Source: Lederbergia wuyishanensis (lineage in GTDB: Bacteria > Bacillota > Bacilli > Bacillales > Bacillaceae_C). Taken from it: a DNA stretch of 64,000 nucleotides. The DNA lies in contig NZ_JALIRM010000001.1 in the NCBI RefSeq assembly GCF_022900255.1, positions 992,001 to 1,056,000 of the forward strand. Direction: 5' to 3'. How positions within the stretch are numbered: position 1 is the first letter of the stretch; every line of letters begins with the position of its first letter. Of the stretch, positions 1 to 8,950 are shown one piece after another. The translations under genes were made by a program, and so were the position numbers. Below the pieces are notes generated by a model that searched no databases, was not told where the DNA came from, and saw nothing but the letters and a program-made list of their open reading frames with translations.

Positions 1-132
1 TCATTATTAATTCATTTATTCGAGCAGGCAATATTCGAAGCACCGATTTCAACTTACTCTCCCTCCTACATCTTCACTATCTAATATGTATTCAGCTTGT
101 CTCTAAATATGAAAATAAGGTGTGAAACCAAT

Positions 133-160
133 AAAAAAAACCGAGGAATTTTCCCTCGGC
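133..160 (-). terminator. Intrinsic terminator of efp
   Basis: A 6-bp GC stem (CCGAGG/CCTCGG, 141–159) with a short A/T loop is followed on the minus strand by a run of about eight T. It lies 18 bases past the efp stop. The 1–130 stretch to its left shows no gene or motif I can support. Confidence 0.85.
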
Positions 161-177
161 TTTCTGCTTTTTATTAT

Positions 178-735
178 TTATGCTCTTGATACATAAGATC
201 CATCTGAAGTATTAATAACGAGCTTGTCTCCTGCATTTACAAAGAACGGTACTTGAACGACTAAACCAGTTTCCATTTTTGCTGGTTTTGAACCACCAGA
301 AGCAGTGTCCCCTTTAATGCCTGGGTCTGTTTCAACAACTTCTAGTTCTACCGTATTCGGCAATTCTACTCCTAATGTTTCACCTTGATACATAATAATG
401 TGGACAACCATATTTTCTTGTAGAAATTTTAATTCATATTCTATTTGAGAAGCTGGAAGTTCGATTTGTTCATAACTCTCGTTATCCATAAATACATGGC
501 TATCCCCACTGGCATATAAATATTGCATTGTTTTATTATCAATTTGAGCTTTTTCTACTTTTTCACCAGCTCTAAATGTTTTTTCTTGAATTGCACCAGT
601 ACGTAAGTTTCTTAATTTAGATCTAACGAATGCAGCACCTTTTCCCGGCTTAACATGTTGGAAATCAATAACTCTCCAAATCCCTCCGTCTGTTTCAATC
701 GTTAGTCCTGTTCTAAATTCGTTTACTGATATCAT
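178..735 (-). CDS. efp: Elongation factor P
   Basis: EF-P enters the ribosomal E site and rescues ribosomes stalled at polyproline stretches in the cytoplasm. The 185-residue product has the normal length and the three beta-barrel layout: a KOW-like N domain, then two OB domains ending in the usual [11 protein letters not shown]-type tail. The tip loop of domain I reads KPGKGAAF, with the lysine at position 32 that is post-translationally modified in B. subtilis. An AGGAGG seven bases before the ATG fixes the start. It is the last gene of an aroQ-yqhT-efp run and is closed by a terminator. Confidence 0.97.
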   Translation of the reverse strand: MISVNEFRTGLTIETDGGIWRVIDFQHVKPGKGAAFVRSKLRNLRTGAIQEKTFRAGEKVEKAQIDNKTMQYLYASGDSHVFMDNESYEQIELPASQIEYELKFLQENMVVHIIMYQGETLGVELPNTVELEVVETDPGIKGDTASGGSKPAKMETGLVVQVPFFVNAGDKLVINTSDGSYVSRA

Positions 736-758
736 CTGTATTCCTCCTAAAAAGTACC

Positions 759-1820
759 TTATAAAATTATTAAATCTTTCGTCGAATGTGTCAACGTTTC
801 ATTTCCAGATGCGGTTATTAACGTATCATCCTCAATACGAACTCCACCAACACCAGGTAAATAAATACCCGGTTCAACTGTTACAACCATTCCAGGCACT
901 AGCTTCGTTTCCGAACGGTGTGAAAGTCCTGGCCCTTCGTGTACTTCCAAGCCAATTCCATGACCTAAAGAGTGGCCGAAATACTCACCATATCCTTTTT
1001 CTGTAATGTAATCTCTTGCAATTGCATCAGCTTCAATTCCAGTCATACCTGGTTTAATTTGTTCCATTGCTCTTAGCTGTGCTTCTAGAGTAACACTATA
1101 TATTTCCTTCAATTTATCAGATGGATCTCCAACAGCTACCGTTCGGGTGATATCAGATATATACCCTTTATGAAGGGCACCGTAATCCATTGTTACGAAA
1201 TCTCCTGTTTCTATTGTTTTGTCACTTGCTACCCCATGCGGTAATGCCGCTCTCCAGCCAGATGCAACAATAATATCAAATGAAGACGAGGTGGCACCAC
1301 ATTTACGCATGAAAAATTCGAGCTCGTTAGCAACTTCCAATTCTGTTTTACCCGGCTTAATAAAATCAAGAATATGTTTAAATGCTGCATCTGCTATATC
1401 TGCAGCTTCTTTTAATATACTGATCTCTCTAGAATCTTTTATTAAACGAAGGTTTTCAATTACATTTGAAATCGGGATAAGTTCAGCTTCAACTGCTTCT
1501 TCATATTGTTTCCAAGTAGAAAAAGGCATATGATCTTGCTCAAACCCTAGTTTTTTAATTCCAAGTTCTTTTGCTTTTTCAGCTACTTCTTGAATAATAG
1601 GACCTGTATGTCTGTTAATTTCGAATCCTACAGCTTGCTTAGCTGCTTGTTCCGTATAGCGAAAATCTGTAATAAAAAGTGCTCTTTCTTCTGAAATAAG
1701 AGCAACCCCCGCTGTACCAGTGAAATTAGTCATATAGCGGCGATTATATGTACTTGTAATCAAAATTCCATCAATGTCGGATTGTTTAAATTGTCCCCTC
1801 AGTCTTTCTAATTTTTCCAC
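759..1820 (-). CDS. yqhT: Xaa-Pro dipeptidase, M24B family
   Basis: This cytosolic metallopeptidase cleaves X-Pro bonds. The 353-residue protein has the creatinase-like N domain (about 1–125) and a pita-bread C domain with the dinuclear metal ligands visible: Asp in MDYGA, Asp in SDITRT, His in GHSLGHGIG, Glu in EPGIYLP and Glu in VRIEDD. The start is GTG. Its first base overlaps the last base of the aroQ stop, so the two are translationally coupled. Placement directly before efp is conserved in Bacillus, and a proline peptidase beside the polyproline translation factor is a sensible pairing, although a direct link is only inference. Confidence 0.95.
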   Translation of the reverse strand: MEKLERLRGQFKQSDIDGILITSTYNRRYMTNFTGTAGVALISEERALFITDFRYTEQAAKQAVGFEINRHTGPIIQEVAEKAKELGIKKLGFEQDHMPFSTWKQYEEAVEAELIPISNVIENLRLIKDSREISILKEAADIADAAFKHILDFIKPGKTELEVANELEFFMRKCGATSSSFDIIVASGWRAALPHGVASDKTIETGDFVTMDYGALHKGYISDITRTVAVGDPSDKLKEIYSVTLEAQLRAMEQIKPGMTGIEADAIARDYITEKGYGEYFGHSLGHGIGLEVHEGPGLSHRSETKLVPGMVVTVEPGIYLPGVGGVRIEDDTLITASGNETLTHSTKDLIIL

Positions 1821-2266
1821 TATACCTCTCTCCCTTTCAAATATTCTTTCATCGCATGTAATGCCATTTCATATCCATAAAATCCAAATCCTGAAATTTG
1901 TCCAATTGAAACGGGAGCCGTAACAGAATGTTTTCTAAACTCTTCTCTAGCATGAACATTTGAAATATGAACCTCAATAACAGGAAGATCAATAGATGAG
2001 ATTGCATCCCTTAGGGCTATACTATAATGAGTAAATGCTCCAGGATTCATAATAATTCCTTCAAATCCATTATCAGCAGCTTGATGAATCTCATCTAATA
2101 AAGCACCTTCGTAATTGGATTGGAAACATTTTATTTCCACACCCAATTTTTCACTTGCTTCCATAATTCCGTTTTCGAGATCCTTTAATGATTGGCTACC
2201 GTAAATTCCAGGCTCACGCTTACCGAGCATATTTAAATTTGGACCATTTATTACGAGAATTTTCAA
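1820..2266 (-). CDS. aroQ: 3-dehydroquinate dehydratase, type II
   Basis: AroQ catalyses the third step of the shikimate pathway, 3-dehydroquinate to 3-dehydroshikimate. The 148-residue length and the N-terminal NGPNLNMLGKREPGIYG motif, which carries the catalytic Arg and Tyr on the mobile lid, are diagnostic of the dodecameric type II enzyme. The later NPGAFTHYS and HISNVHAREEFR segments supply the substrate-binding Asn and His. The gene heads the aroQ-yqhT-efp group. A second shikimate gene, aroK, lies about 15 kb away in the same window, behind comGG. Confidence 0.96.
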   Translation of the reverse strand: MKILVINGPNLNMLGKREPGIYGSQSLKDLENGIMEASEKLGVEIKCFQSNYEGALLDEIHQAADNGFEGIIMNPGAFTHYSIALRDAISSIDLPVIEVHISNVHAREEFRKHSVTAPVSIGQISGFGFYGYEMALHAMKEYLKGREV

Positions 2267-2349
2267 GATGGTTCACGTCCTAGCAAAGAATGATTACTAG
2301 AACATTCTACCATATAATTATTTAATTCAACTAGTTCTACTTTTCGTTC

Positions 2350-2850
2350 TCATTGCTTTTGATTTACTTTGCTCCAATTTAATTGTTCATCATATTCATA
2401 AGAGATTGAATAGCCGATGAAAAGCCCATAAATTAGAAAAAAGCAAAGTTCCGTTGCAATAGTATTAAAATTATAACGGAACAACCATTTTATGTCTGGA
2501 ATCATTGGGTGCAAGGCAAGAAAAATAATGAGAAAAATAATGATGCCGTAAATCGCTCCCCATATAAGGGATTTTTGTTTTCTTAATACCATATAGTAGA
2601 GTAACGCCACTACTATAGAAAGCAACCCATACAATAGAGCAGTAACAACAAATCCAAGCCAGCCATCTGTCCATTTTCCTGTAAATGGTGATAAAATGAC
2701 CTTAGGATTAATTTCCGTAAAATTAAAATAATTAACGAAATAACCAAATATAGTCCCAATGACACCTCCAAAAAAACCTGTAATAGACGCTAATTGTAAT
2801 ATAGACATTTGATATTTTTTTACCACTTCTATTTCTTTTTCATTTTTCAT
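2350..2850 (-). CDS. yqhR: YqhR-family membrane protein
   Basis: This is a conserved Bacillus membrane protein of unknown function. The 166-residue product has a charged N terminus and four hydrophobic segments (roughly 20–45, 65–95, 100–122 and 135–155). I start it at the ATG behind GGAGGTGG rather than at an upstream codon, because that Shine-Dalgarno is near consensus and the product then begins MKNEKE. It is transcribed in the same direction as aroQ, 83 bases upstream of it, and back to back with yqhQ on the other strand. The family assignment rests on position and general look; no function is implied. Confidence 0.8.
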   Translation of the reverse strand: MKNEKEIEVVKKYQMSILQLASITGFFGGVIGTIFGYFVNYFNFTEINPKVILSPFTGKWTDGWLGFVVTALLYGLLSIVVALLYYMVLRKQKSLIWGAIYGIIIFLIIFLALHPMIPDIKWLFRYNFNTIATELCFFLIYGLFIGYSISYEYDEQLNWSKVNQKQ

Positions 2851-2984
2851 AAATTCCACCTCCATCATTATCATGTCCATGCTTAACAACAAATTGCATA
2901 AATTATTTTATCTGGTGAATTTCTAATTATTTTAGTATGATAAAAAGGGAAGATATATATAATCCAATAAGTTGGTGACAATCT

Positions 2985-3929
2985 ATGAAAAACACAAATA
3001 AACCTGCTTATGGCGGGCAGGCTGTAGTCGAAGGAGTCATGTTTGGCGGTAAACATCAAACCGTTACCGCAATTCGCCGTAAAGATCAATCTATTGAATA
3101 CTTTTATTTACCAAGAAAAACAAAGCCTGTTTTTAAAACATTAAAAAAAATTCCCTTTCTTCGTGGAATTGTGGCTATTATTGAAGCTAGCGCCAACGGA
3201 GCGCAACATTTAACTTTTTCAACAGACCGCTACGATGTAGACCCTAGTGAGGATAGTAAGATTCAAGAAGAAAAGATGTCTAAAACTACATTAGTTTTAA
3301 GTGTCGCAGTGCTTGGTGTCCTATCCTTTATTTTTTCTAAGTTTATTTTTACTTTAGTTCCTGTTTTCCTAGCAGCATTTTTTAAACCTATCTTCCCAGG
3401 GGATATGGCTCAAATTTTGCTAGAAGGACTATTTAAGCTAATTCTTTTGCTCTCCTATATCTACTTTATATCTATGACACCACTTATTAAACGCGTGTTT
3501 CAATATCATGGAGCAGAGCATAAAGTTATTAATGCATATGAACATGACCTAGACTTGACTGTTGAAAATGTTCAATCTATGTCTAGACTTCATTACCGAT
3601 GTGGAAGTAGTTTCATTCTTTTTACAGTTGTAGTGGGTGTGTTTATTTACATGTTTGTGGATGTTAACCCACTTTGGGTCCGAATATTAAATAGATTAGC
3701 ACTCATTCCAGTAGTACTTGGTGTATCATTTGAGGTTTTACAGTTAACAAATAAAATGCGTAACCTCCCAGTCCTTAAGTGGCTTGGATATCCCGGGTTA
3801 TGGCTACAGCTGCTAACAACAAAAGAACCGACTGATGATCAAGTAGAAGTTGCGCTCGCCTCGTTTAATGAATTACTTAAAGTGGAAAAGCAAAGTGAAG
3901 GTAACATAAAAACAGAGAAAATTATCTAA
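2985..3929 (+). CDS. yqhQ: DUF1385 membrane protein YqhQ
   Basis: The 314-residue protein begins with the GGQAVVEGVMF signature of the DUF1385 family and has a central FQYHGAEHKVINAYE stretch followed by HYRCGSSF. These His, Glu and Cys residues are typical of the family and could bind metal. Hydrophobic segments near 100–125, 135–165, 210–230 and 235–255 place it in the membrane. Its biochemical role is not established. It opens a two-gene plus-strand unit with yqhP, 60 bases downstream, in the divergent arrangement known from Bacillus. Confidence 0.93.
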   Translation: MKNTNKPAYGGQAVVEGVMFGGKHQTVTAIRRKDQSIEYFYLPRKTKPVFKTLKKIPFLRGIVAIIEASANGAQHLTFSTDRYDVDPSEDSKIQEEKMSKTTLVLSVAVLGVLSFIFSKFIFTLVPVFLAAFFKPIFPGDMAQILLEGLFKLILLLSYIYFISMTPLIKRVFQYHGAEHKVINAYEHDLDLTVENVQSMSRLHYRCGSSFILFTVVVGVFIYMFVDVNPLWVRILNRLALIPVVLGVSFEVLQLTNKMRNLPVLKWLGYPGLWLQLLTTKEPTDDQVEVALASFNELLKVEKQSEGNIKTEKII

Positions 3930-3989
3930 AAGAGTATAAAACTAGTTCTTTTTGGGAAAAATGTAAATACTCCCGAGGAGGTGGCGCTC

Positions 3990-4334
3990 TTGAATGTACG
4001 AAATTTTTTGGTTGGATTCATTATAGTCATTGCAATAATAGGATTGGGTTCATATATTTTTAATAATCCAGTCGGTTTATTTAAACAACTCTTTATCATC
4101 GGGCTTGTTGCTTCTGCTATCTATTTTGTTTATCAATTTTGGGTTCGAAATAAACCCGAACGAAACGAGAGTAGAAATTACGCAAAGGCAGCAAGACTTT
4201 CCAAAAGAAGGAAACGAGTTTCACAACAGGCTAGCAGTCAGATGCGCAAAAAACCTATGCGTAAAAGATCGGCAGCACATTTGACTGTAATCGAAGGGAA
4301 AAAAAGTAAGAAAAAAGACCGGGCAATTTTTTAA
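3990..4334 (+). CDS. yqhP: YqhP-like small membrane protein
   Basis: This is a small membrane protein of unknown function, 114 residues. Two hydrophobic helices (about 6–27 and 30–50) are followed by a very basic cytoplasmic tail rich in Lys and Arg, which could contact nucleic acid or lipid head groups. The best start is TTG, eight bases after GAGGAGG, giving MNVRNFLVGF. The upstream GTG overlaps the Shine-Dalgarno and is unlikely. It follows yqhQ as in B. subtilis. A T-rich stretch follows, but no clear terminator is seen before the convergent yqhO. Confidence 0.85.
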   Translation: MNVRNFLVGFIIVIAIIGLGSYIFNNPVGLFKQLFIIGLVASAIYFVYQFWVRNKPERNESRNYAKAARLSKRRKRVSQQASSQMRKKPMRKRSAAHLTVIEGKKSKKKDRAIF

Positions 4335-4536
4335 GTTTTTATAAAGAAAAAAGTCAGGCACTCGCCCCGCTTATCGATTACAATCAAATGTTCGGAGAGC
4401 AAATTAGTATAATTAGTATTGATTTTCGTACGTCTTAAGTTTTAACCTAGGACCTATATGTCAGAAGCTAGAATGCAAAATCCCAACTTCAATAATAATT
4501 TAGACATAATAATAACTTATATTCCCTATTTCTTTT

Positions 4537-5421
4537 TTAGAAAGACCAAGTCTTCAGAAATTCAATTGTTTTCTCACGTCCTTTTTCTATTAGGGCGTGT
4601 TTTTTTTCTTCAGATAGAAAAAATTCAGTTGAAAAACTTTCATCTATTGGGATAAAAATAATATCTTTTTCATGTTTCCTAGATATATATCTTGCATCGT
4701 GAGCGTCTTTCATAGTACTAAACAAGGCTTCAAATAATGATAATCCATTTTTTATTACCCTTTTCGGCTGTTCTTCCATATTGAAACTAAGCTTTATACC
4801 TAAAACTGGCCTTGACTTTTTCTTGTCTTTATTTTCAAATAACCACATTGGAAAATTACTTAGGAGTCCTCCATCCACTATAATATTTTCTCCTGATAAA
4901 GAACGTAATTTAATTGGTTCGAAAAAGAACGGTATTCCACAACTCATCCGAATTGCCCTAGCTACTGGAAATGTCTCCTTGGGGATACCATAGCTTTCTA
5001 AATCGTCTGGTAGGACTATCAACCTTCCTGTTGAAAGGTCAGATGCAATTAATCTTAGTTTTCCATTAGGAAGATCTTTGAATGTATAAACCCCTTTATC
5101 CGCCATTTTTTTACCGAGCCATTCTTCTAGCTCATTCCCTCTATACATGCCCATTCTCCAATATAACAATAGCCATTTTGCAATCGCAAAAGGCAGCAGT
5201 GTTGTCCGTTGGTCTAAAAATATTTTCATATCGGTTTCATCCAATAGAGTTTCTATTTCCTTACTTGTATAACCCACTGCAATCAATGCTGCCATAATAG
5301 CCCCTGCACTTGTTCCTGCTAATCGATTAAACGTAAAACCTCGTTGTTCCAATACTCCATAAGCTCCTATGAGTGCGAAACCTTTAATACCCCCTCCAGA
5401 AAAAACACCATCGATGTTCAT
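4537..5421 (-). CDS. yqhO: Patatin-like phospholipase YqhO
   Basis: This is a serine acyl hydrolase of the bacterial patatin (RssA-like) family, expected to hydrolyse lipid acyl esters at the cytoplasmic side of the membrane. The 294-residue protein shows the oxyanion loop GGGIKGFALIGAYGVL near residue 9, the nucleophile elbow GTSAGA with Ser about 37, and the DGG of the Ser-Asp dyad in VDGGLLSNFP about residue 185. The start is the ATG nine bases behind GGAGGAG. It is a single gene with its own promoter region, convergent with yqhP. The natural substrate is unknown. Confidence 0.92.
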   Translation of the reverse strand: MNIDGVFSGGGIKGFALIGAYGVLEQRGFTFNRLAGTSAGAIMAALIAVGYTSKEIETLLDETDMKIFLDQRTTLLPFAIAKWLLLYWRMGMYRGNELEEWLGKKMADKGVYTFKDLPNGKLRLIASDLSTGRLIVLPDDLESYGIPKETFPVARAIRMSCGIPFFFEPIKLRSLSGENIIVDGGLLSNFPMWLFENKDKKKSRPVLGIKLSFNMEEQPKRVIKNGLSLFEALFSTMKDAHDARYISRKHEKDIIFIPIDESFSTEFFLSEEKKHALIEKGREKTIEFLKTWSF

Positions 5422-5484
5422 CAACACCCACTCCTCCAAATGGTCTTTATTTATCTTTAGGAAAAAGTGGCGAAGATTAGAACA

Positions 5485-5520
5485 AAAAACAGGCTTCTCA
5501 AACTGAGATAGCCTGTTTTT
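5485..5520 (-). terminator. Intrinsic terminator of nrdJ
   Basis: A two-part stem (AAAAACAGGC with GCCTGTTTTT, inner TCTCA/TGAGA) lies 12 bases past the nrdJ stop. The T-run works in both directions, so it can also insulate yqhO. Confidence 0.85.
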
Positions 5521-5531
5521 TCAAAAAATTA

Positions 5532-8084
5532 TTATAGACCACACTTCAATTGGGCATTACAGTTGTCACATGTATTACAGCCGCCTATTTCTTTTACTTG
5601 GCCTTTTCTACAAACCGGACATGTGTCGCCGATCTCAGAACCAATAGTCACACTAGTTGAACGGAGATCTTGAATTGTATCTACTAAAACAACTGGTTCA
5701 TTAAACGTCAATTGTTCACTTGCTTCTAGATTATTTTCCTCAGCTTTCAATGTCAGAACTTGGGAATCACGGCTTCCATCAACGTAAACTGTACCACCCT
5801 TAGCTCCGCCTTTATACAAGCGTTCATACACTTTTTCAACTTGTTCAACGGAATAGCCTTTAGGGGCATTTACCGTTTTTGAAATTGAACTGTCAATCCA
5901 GCGTTGGATGACACATTGAACATCAGCATGAGCTTCAGGTGAAAGGCTCATTGCAGTTACAAACCAATGTGGCAAGTTTTTTGGATCTGCTTCTGGGTGA
6001 CGACTCAAATATTCTTCAACAATATCTGCTTTGACTTCAATAAACTTACCTAAACGTCCACTTCGATAATATGTGAAGGAGAAATAAGGCTCCAATCCTG
6101 TAGATACTCCAACCATCGTACCTGTTGATCCTGTTGGTGCAACAGTAAGTAGGTGGGAATTACGAATTCCATATTTTAAGATTGATTCGTTGATATCCTT
6201 AGGCATTTTTTTCATAAAACCTGTTTCAGTGAAAGCTTTACGAAGACGATTTGTATCCTCTGTCGCTTCACCTTCAAGGAATGGGAAGCTTCCTTTTTCC
6301 TTAGCAAGCTCTACAGAAGCCTCATAAGCAGTCGTAGCAATGGTCTCAAATACCTTATCTACTAATTCATTGCCTTCAATCGATCCGTATTCTTTTTCGC
6401 AATAGATTAATAGATCGGATAGACCCATTACCCCGAGACCAACACGACGCTCTCCAAGTGCTTGCTTTTTATTTTCCTCAAGGAAATATGGAGTTGCATC
6501 AATTACATTGTCTTGCATACGAACGCCGATACGTACTGTTTCTTTTAACTTATCAAAATTAACAGTTTTATTTTCTTTATCAGCCATTTCAGCTAAGTTC
6601 ACAGCTGCAAGATTACAAACAGAGAATGGTGCAAGTGGTTGCTCTCCACACGGATTTGTTGCAACGACCTTTTGACCATAGCTCTTAGCATTCGTCATAT
6701 CGTTGGCATTATCAATGAAGAAAATCCCTGGCTCAGCGGAATAAGTTGCACAAATATTAATGAGATTCCAAAGCTCTTTCGCCTTGATTTTACGATATGT
6801 GCGTACTTTGTAACCAAGCTTTTCCCATTCACGCACATCTCCTACTTTTTGCCATTCGGTATTATATGCTTTCATTTCTTCAGGACTGTAATTTTCTACA
6901 TCTGGGAAACGAAGTTCATAGTCTCCATCATTTTCAACTGCGTCCATAAATTCTTTAGTTAGGCAGACGGAAATATTAGCCCCTGTCAGGAACTCAGGAT
7001 TATGGACTGAATATGTACCGCCTTCAGTCAATTTTTCCTCGGCTTCACGGAAAATCCCTTCACTAAAACCACCAAGGCCAGGGATGTTGCGATAGTTAAG
7101 TACACCTTGATACATAGCTTCTTCCGTATTAGAAAGAGGTGTAAACTTCAACTTATCCTTCGCATGTTTCTTAATGATAGGATCCGTTGTATTTTCAATC
7201 AAAAATCTTAAGATACGTGGGTTTTGCATTTTAGAAATAATAAATTCAATAATATCGGGATGCCAATCCGCCAACATTATCATCTGCGCACCACGTCTAG
7301 AACCCCCTTGCTCAACAAGGTGTGTTAATTTCGCAATGTCATCTAACCAAGATACAGAGCCTGATGATTTACCATTAACTCCTCTTGCAAGTGTATTACG
7401 AGGTCTTAGCGTAGAACCATTCGTACCAACTCCACCACCACGGCTCATGATTTCCATCACTTGCTTACGGTGTTCTGAAATTCCTTCGCGTGAATCGGCT
7501 ACAAATGGCATAACATAGCAGTTAAAATACGTTACATCCGTATCTGCGCCTGCTCCGTATAAAACACGACCAGCCGGAATAAAGTTAAGACTTGAAAGTT
7601 CTTTGTAAAATTTTTCAAACCATTCCTGTCTTTTTTCTTCAGTCTTTTCAACAGATGCTAGTCCTGTTGCATTACGCTTTGCAATTTGCTCATAGAAGAT
7701 TTCGAGTGGCTTCTCGATAATATCTAGAGGGCGGACGATTAATCCAGTCTCTCTTTCTTTATCACTATCAAGGACACTGCGGTACTCTTCCTCTACAATA
7801 ACTTCTGCTGTCTTTTCTTCCCAGTCAATAGATTTAATAAATCCGAGACCTCTTGCAGGAAACTTCGGATCTTCTTTTATTGTTAAAACAACAAAATCGC
7901 CTTCTGTTAAAGTAATCTTTTCTGTATCCTTAAAAGCATAACGGTCGATCATAACAAGCCTTGATACCCCTTTATGGGTAATCTTCATGTCAGGCGTAAT
8001 TGGATGCACCGGCTTAAATAAACGGATATCTTGATTAAGTCTTTCTACGTTGAGATTTTGTTTCTGCGTATAAACTACAGACAT
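5532..8084 (-). CDS. nrdJ: Adenosylcobalamin-dependent ribonucleotide reductase, class II
   Basis: NrdJ reduces ribonucleotides to deoxyribonucleotides using a radical from adenosylcobalamin, so it needs neither oxygen nor a partner subunit. The 850-residue product has the FNCYVMPF and SRGGGVGTN segments of the ten-stranded barrel, the NPCGEQPL active-site loop, the APTGSTGTM motif and a C-terminal zinc-ribbon-like tail (CPVCRKG…CNTCDNCNAQLKCGL). The tail supplies the cysteines that pass electrons to the active site. In B. subtilis this position holds mntR and lipM, neither of which is present here. Two NrdR-like boxes lie upstream, so repression by NrdR is likely. The host must make or import B12. 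Confidence 0.96.
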   Translation of the reverse strand: MSVVYTQKQNLNVERLNQDIRLFKPVHPITPDMKITHKGVSRLVMIDRYAFKDTEKITLTEGDFVVLTIKEDPKFPARGLGFIKSIDWEEKTAEVIVEEEYRSVLDSDKERETGLIVRPLDIIEKPLEIFYEQIAKRNATGLASVEKTEEKRQEWFEKFYKELSSLNFIPAGRVLYGAGADTDVTYFNCYVMPFVADSREGISEHRKQVMEIMSRGGGVGTNGSTLRPRNTLARGVNGKSSGSVSWLDDIAKLTHLVEQGGSRRGAQMIMLADWHPDIIEFIISKMQNPRILRFLIENTTDPIIKKHAKDKLKFTPLSNTEEAMYQGVLNYRNIPGLGGFSEGIFREAEEKLTEGGTYSVHNPEFLTGANISVCLTKEFMDAVENDGDYELRFPDVENYSPEEMKAYNTEWQKVGDVREWEKLGYKVRTYRKIKAKELWNLINICATYSAEPGIFFIDNANDMTNAKSYGQKVVATNPCGEQPLAPFSVCNLAAVNLAEMADKENKTVNFDKLKETVRIGVRMQDNVIDATPYFLEENKKQALGERRVGLGVMGLSDLLIYCEKEYGSIEGNELVDKVFETIATTAYEASVELAKEKGSFPFLEGEATEDTNRLRKAFTETGFMKKMPKDINESILKYGIRNSHLLTVAPTGSTGTMVGVSTGLEPYFSFTYYRSGRLGKFIEVKADIVEEYLSRHPEADPKNLPHWFVTAMSLSPEAHADVQCVIQRWIDSSISKTVNAPKGYSVEQVEKVYERLYKGGAKGGTVYVDGSRDSQVLTLKAEENNLEASEQLTFNEPVVLVDTIQDLRSTSVTIGSEIGDTCPVCRKGQVKEIGGCNTCDNCNAQLKCGL

Positions 8085-8155
8085 TGCTTCAACCCCTTAT
8101 ACAATCATTCTATTCATTACGTTACCATATATATTACCTGTAAATCAATGACTAA

Positions 8156-8171
8156 ACACTATATATTGTAT
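8156..8171. promoter_or_regulatory. NrdR box 1
   Basis: The 16-mer ACACTATATATTGTAT closely matches the NrdR palindrome consensus acactAtATaTaGTgt. It lies about 72 bases upstream of the nrdJ ATG. Together with the second copy it probably forms the cooperative operator used by the ATP-cone repressor NrdR. Confidence 0.75.
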
Positions 8172-8188
8172 TTTATTTTTAAACAACT

Positions 8189-8204
8189 ACACTACATATA
8201 GTGA
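8189..8204. promoter_or_regulatory. NrdR box 2
   Basis: The 16-mer ACACTACATATAGTGA is a second near-consensus NrdR palindrome. Its centre is 33 bases from that of box 1, about three helical turns, so both sites face the same side of the DNA, as in known NrdR operators. Confidence 0.78.
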
Positions 8205-8428
8205 TACAGTTGAACTTTGTTTGATTTTGTCAAATTTAAAATAGGCAGTAAAAAAAAGATTTTCAAAGATTTTATACGATATTTAAACAAATATATCGAT
8301 TTTTGAACAAAATTTGCATTTGCTCTTTTTATTTCCTCTTTCATCGTTAATATGATAAGGTTTTATTAGAAAAAGAGTAAAAAATTTTTTTCAAATTATA
8401 TTTAACAATAGAATAAATAAAAAAGATT

Positions 8429-8457
8429 TTGATTCATTGCCTAATGATGAATATAAT
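8429..8457 (+). promoter_or_regulatory. SigA promoter of yqhL
   Basis: TTGATT, a 17-base spacer and a perfect TATAAT lie 41 bases before the yqhL start. Apart from this promoter and the NrdR boxes, the 8085–8497 gap is AT-rich sequence in which I see nothing else. Confidence 0.75.
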
Positions 8458-8497
8458 AGACATTAGGGCTATTTACTAGAAAGGGGAAGGAAGAATA

Positions 8498-8884
8498 TTG
8501 GAGGCTTTATACACATTACTAATTTTACTGGGAGCGATCATAGCTTTTTCCCTATATAATTACTTCCATCAAAAAAGAATATTAAAAACGCTAACCGAAG
8601 AAGAATTCCGCGCAGGCTATCGGAAGGCACAGCTTATTGATGTGCGTGAGCCAAATGAATTTGAAGGTGGGCATATCCTGGGAGCACGTAATATCCCAAT
8701 TTCTCAATTAAAAACACGCATGAAAGAAATACGCCCAGATAAACCAGTATACCTATATTGTCAATCTGGAATGCGAAGCGGAAGAGCTGCTCAAACTCTT
8801 TACAGAAAAGGGTACCGAGATTTGTATCACTTAGAGGGCGGATTTAAAAAATGGTCCGGAAGAATAAAGAAAAAGGAAAAGTAA
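8498..8884 (+). CDS. yqhL: Membrane-anchored rhodanese-like protein YqhL
   Basis: This single-domain sulfurtransferase-like protein has 128 residues. An N-terminal helix (about 3–22) anchors it to the membrane. The rhodanese fold follows, with the DVREPNEFEGGHI motif and the active-site loop CQSGMRSGRA near residues 90–99, whose Cys would carry the persulfide. The start is TTG behind a GGGGAAGG stretch; no better ATG exists before the membrane helix. It has its own SigA promoter and a strong terminator, so it is monocistronic. The sulfur donor and acceptor are unknown. Confidence 0.93.
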   Translation: MEALYTLLILLGAIIAFSLYNYFHQKRILKTLTEEEFRAGYRKAQLIDVREPNEFEGGHILGARNIPISQLKTRMKEIRPDKPVYLYCQSGMRSGRAAQTLYRKGYRDLYHLEGGFKKWSGRIKKKEK

Positions 8885-8899
8885 AATAGCTGAGATGAT

Positions 8900-8925
8900 A
8901 CCGCGGGTTTCCTCCGCGGTTTTTT
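8900..8925 (+). terminator. Intrinsic terminator of yqhL
   Basis: A perfect 7-bp stem ACCGCGG/CCGCGGT with a 7-base loop and six T lies 15 bases after the yqhL stop. Confidence 0.92.
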
Positions 8926-8950
8926 GCTAGGAAAAGAGCGTGGTGGATCG

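Noticed and set aside
1219-1533. Plus-strand open frame of 104 codons
   Set aside because: It lies opposite yqhT, has no Shine-Dalgarno and no similarity; it is a shadow of the real gene.
8085-8497. Cobalamin riboswitch before nrdJ
   Set aside because: The leader is AT-rich and lacks the B12 box and multi-helix core; the two NrdR boxes explain the conserved sequence better.
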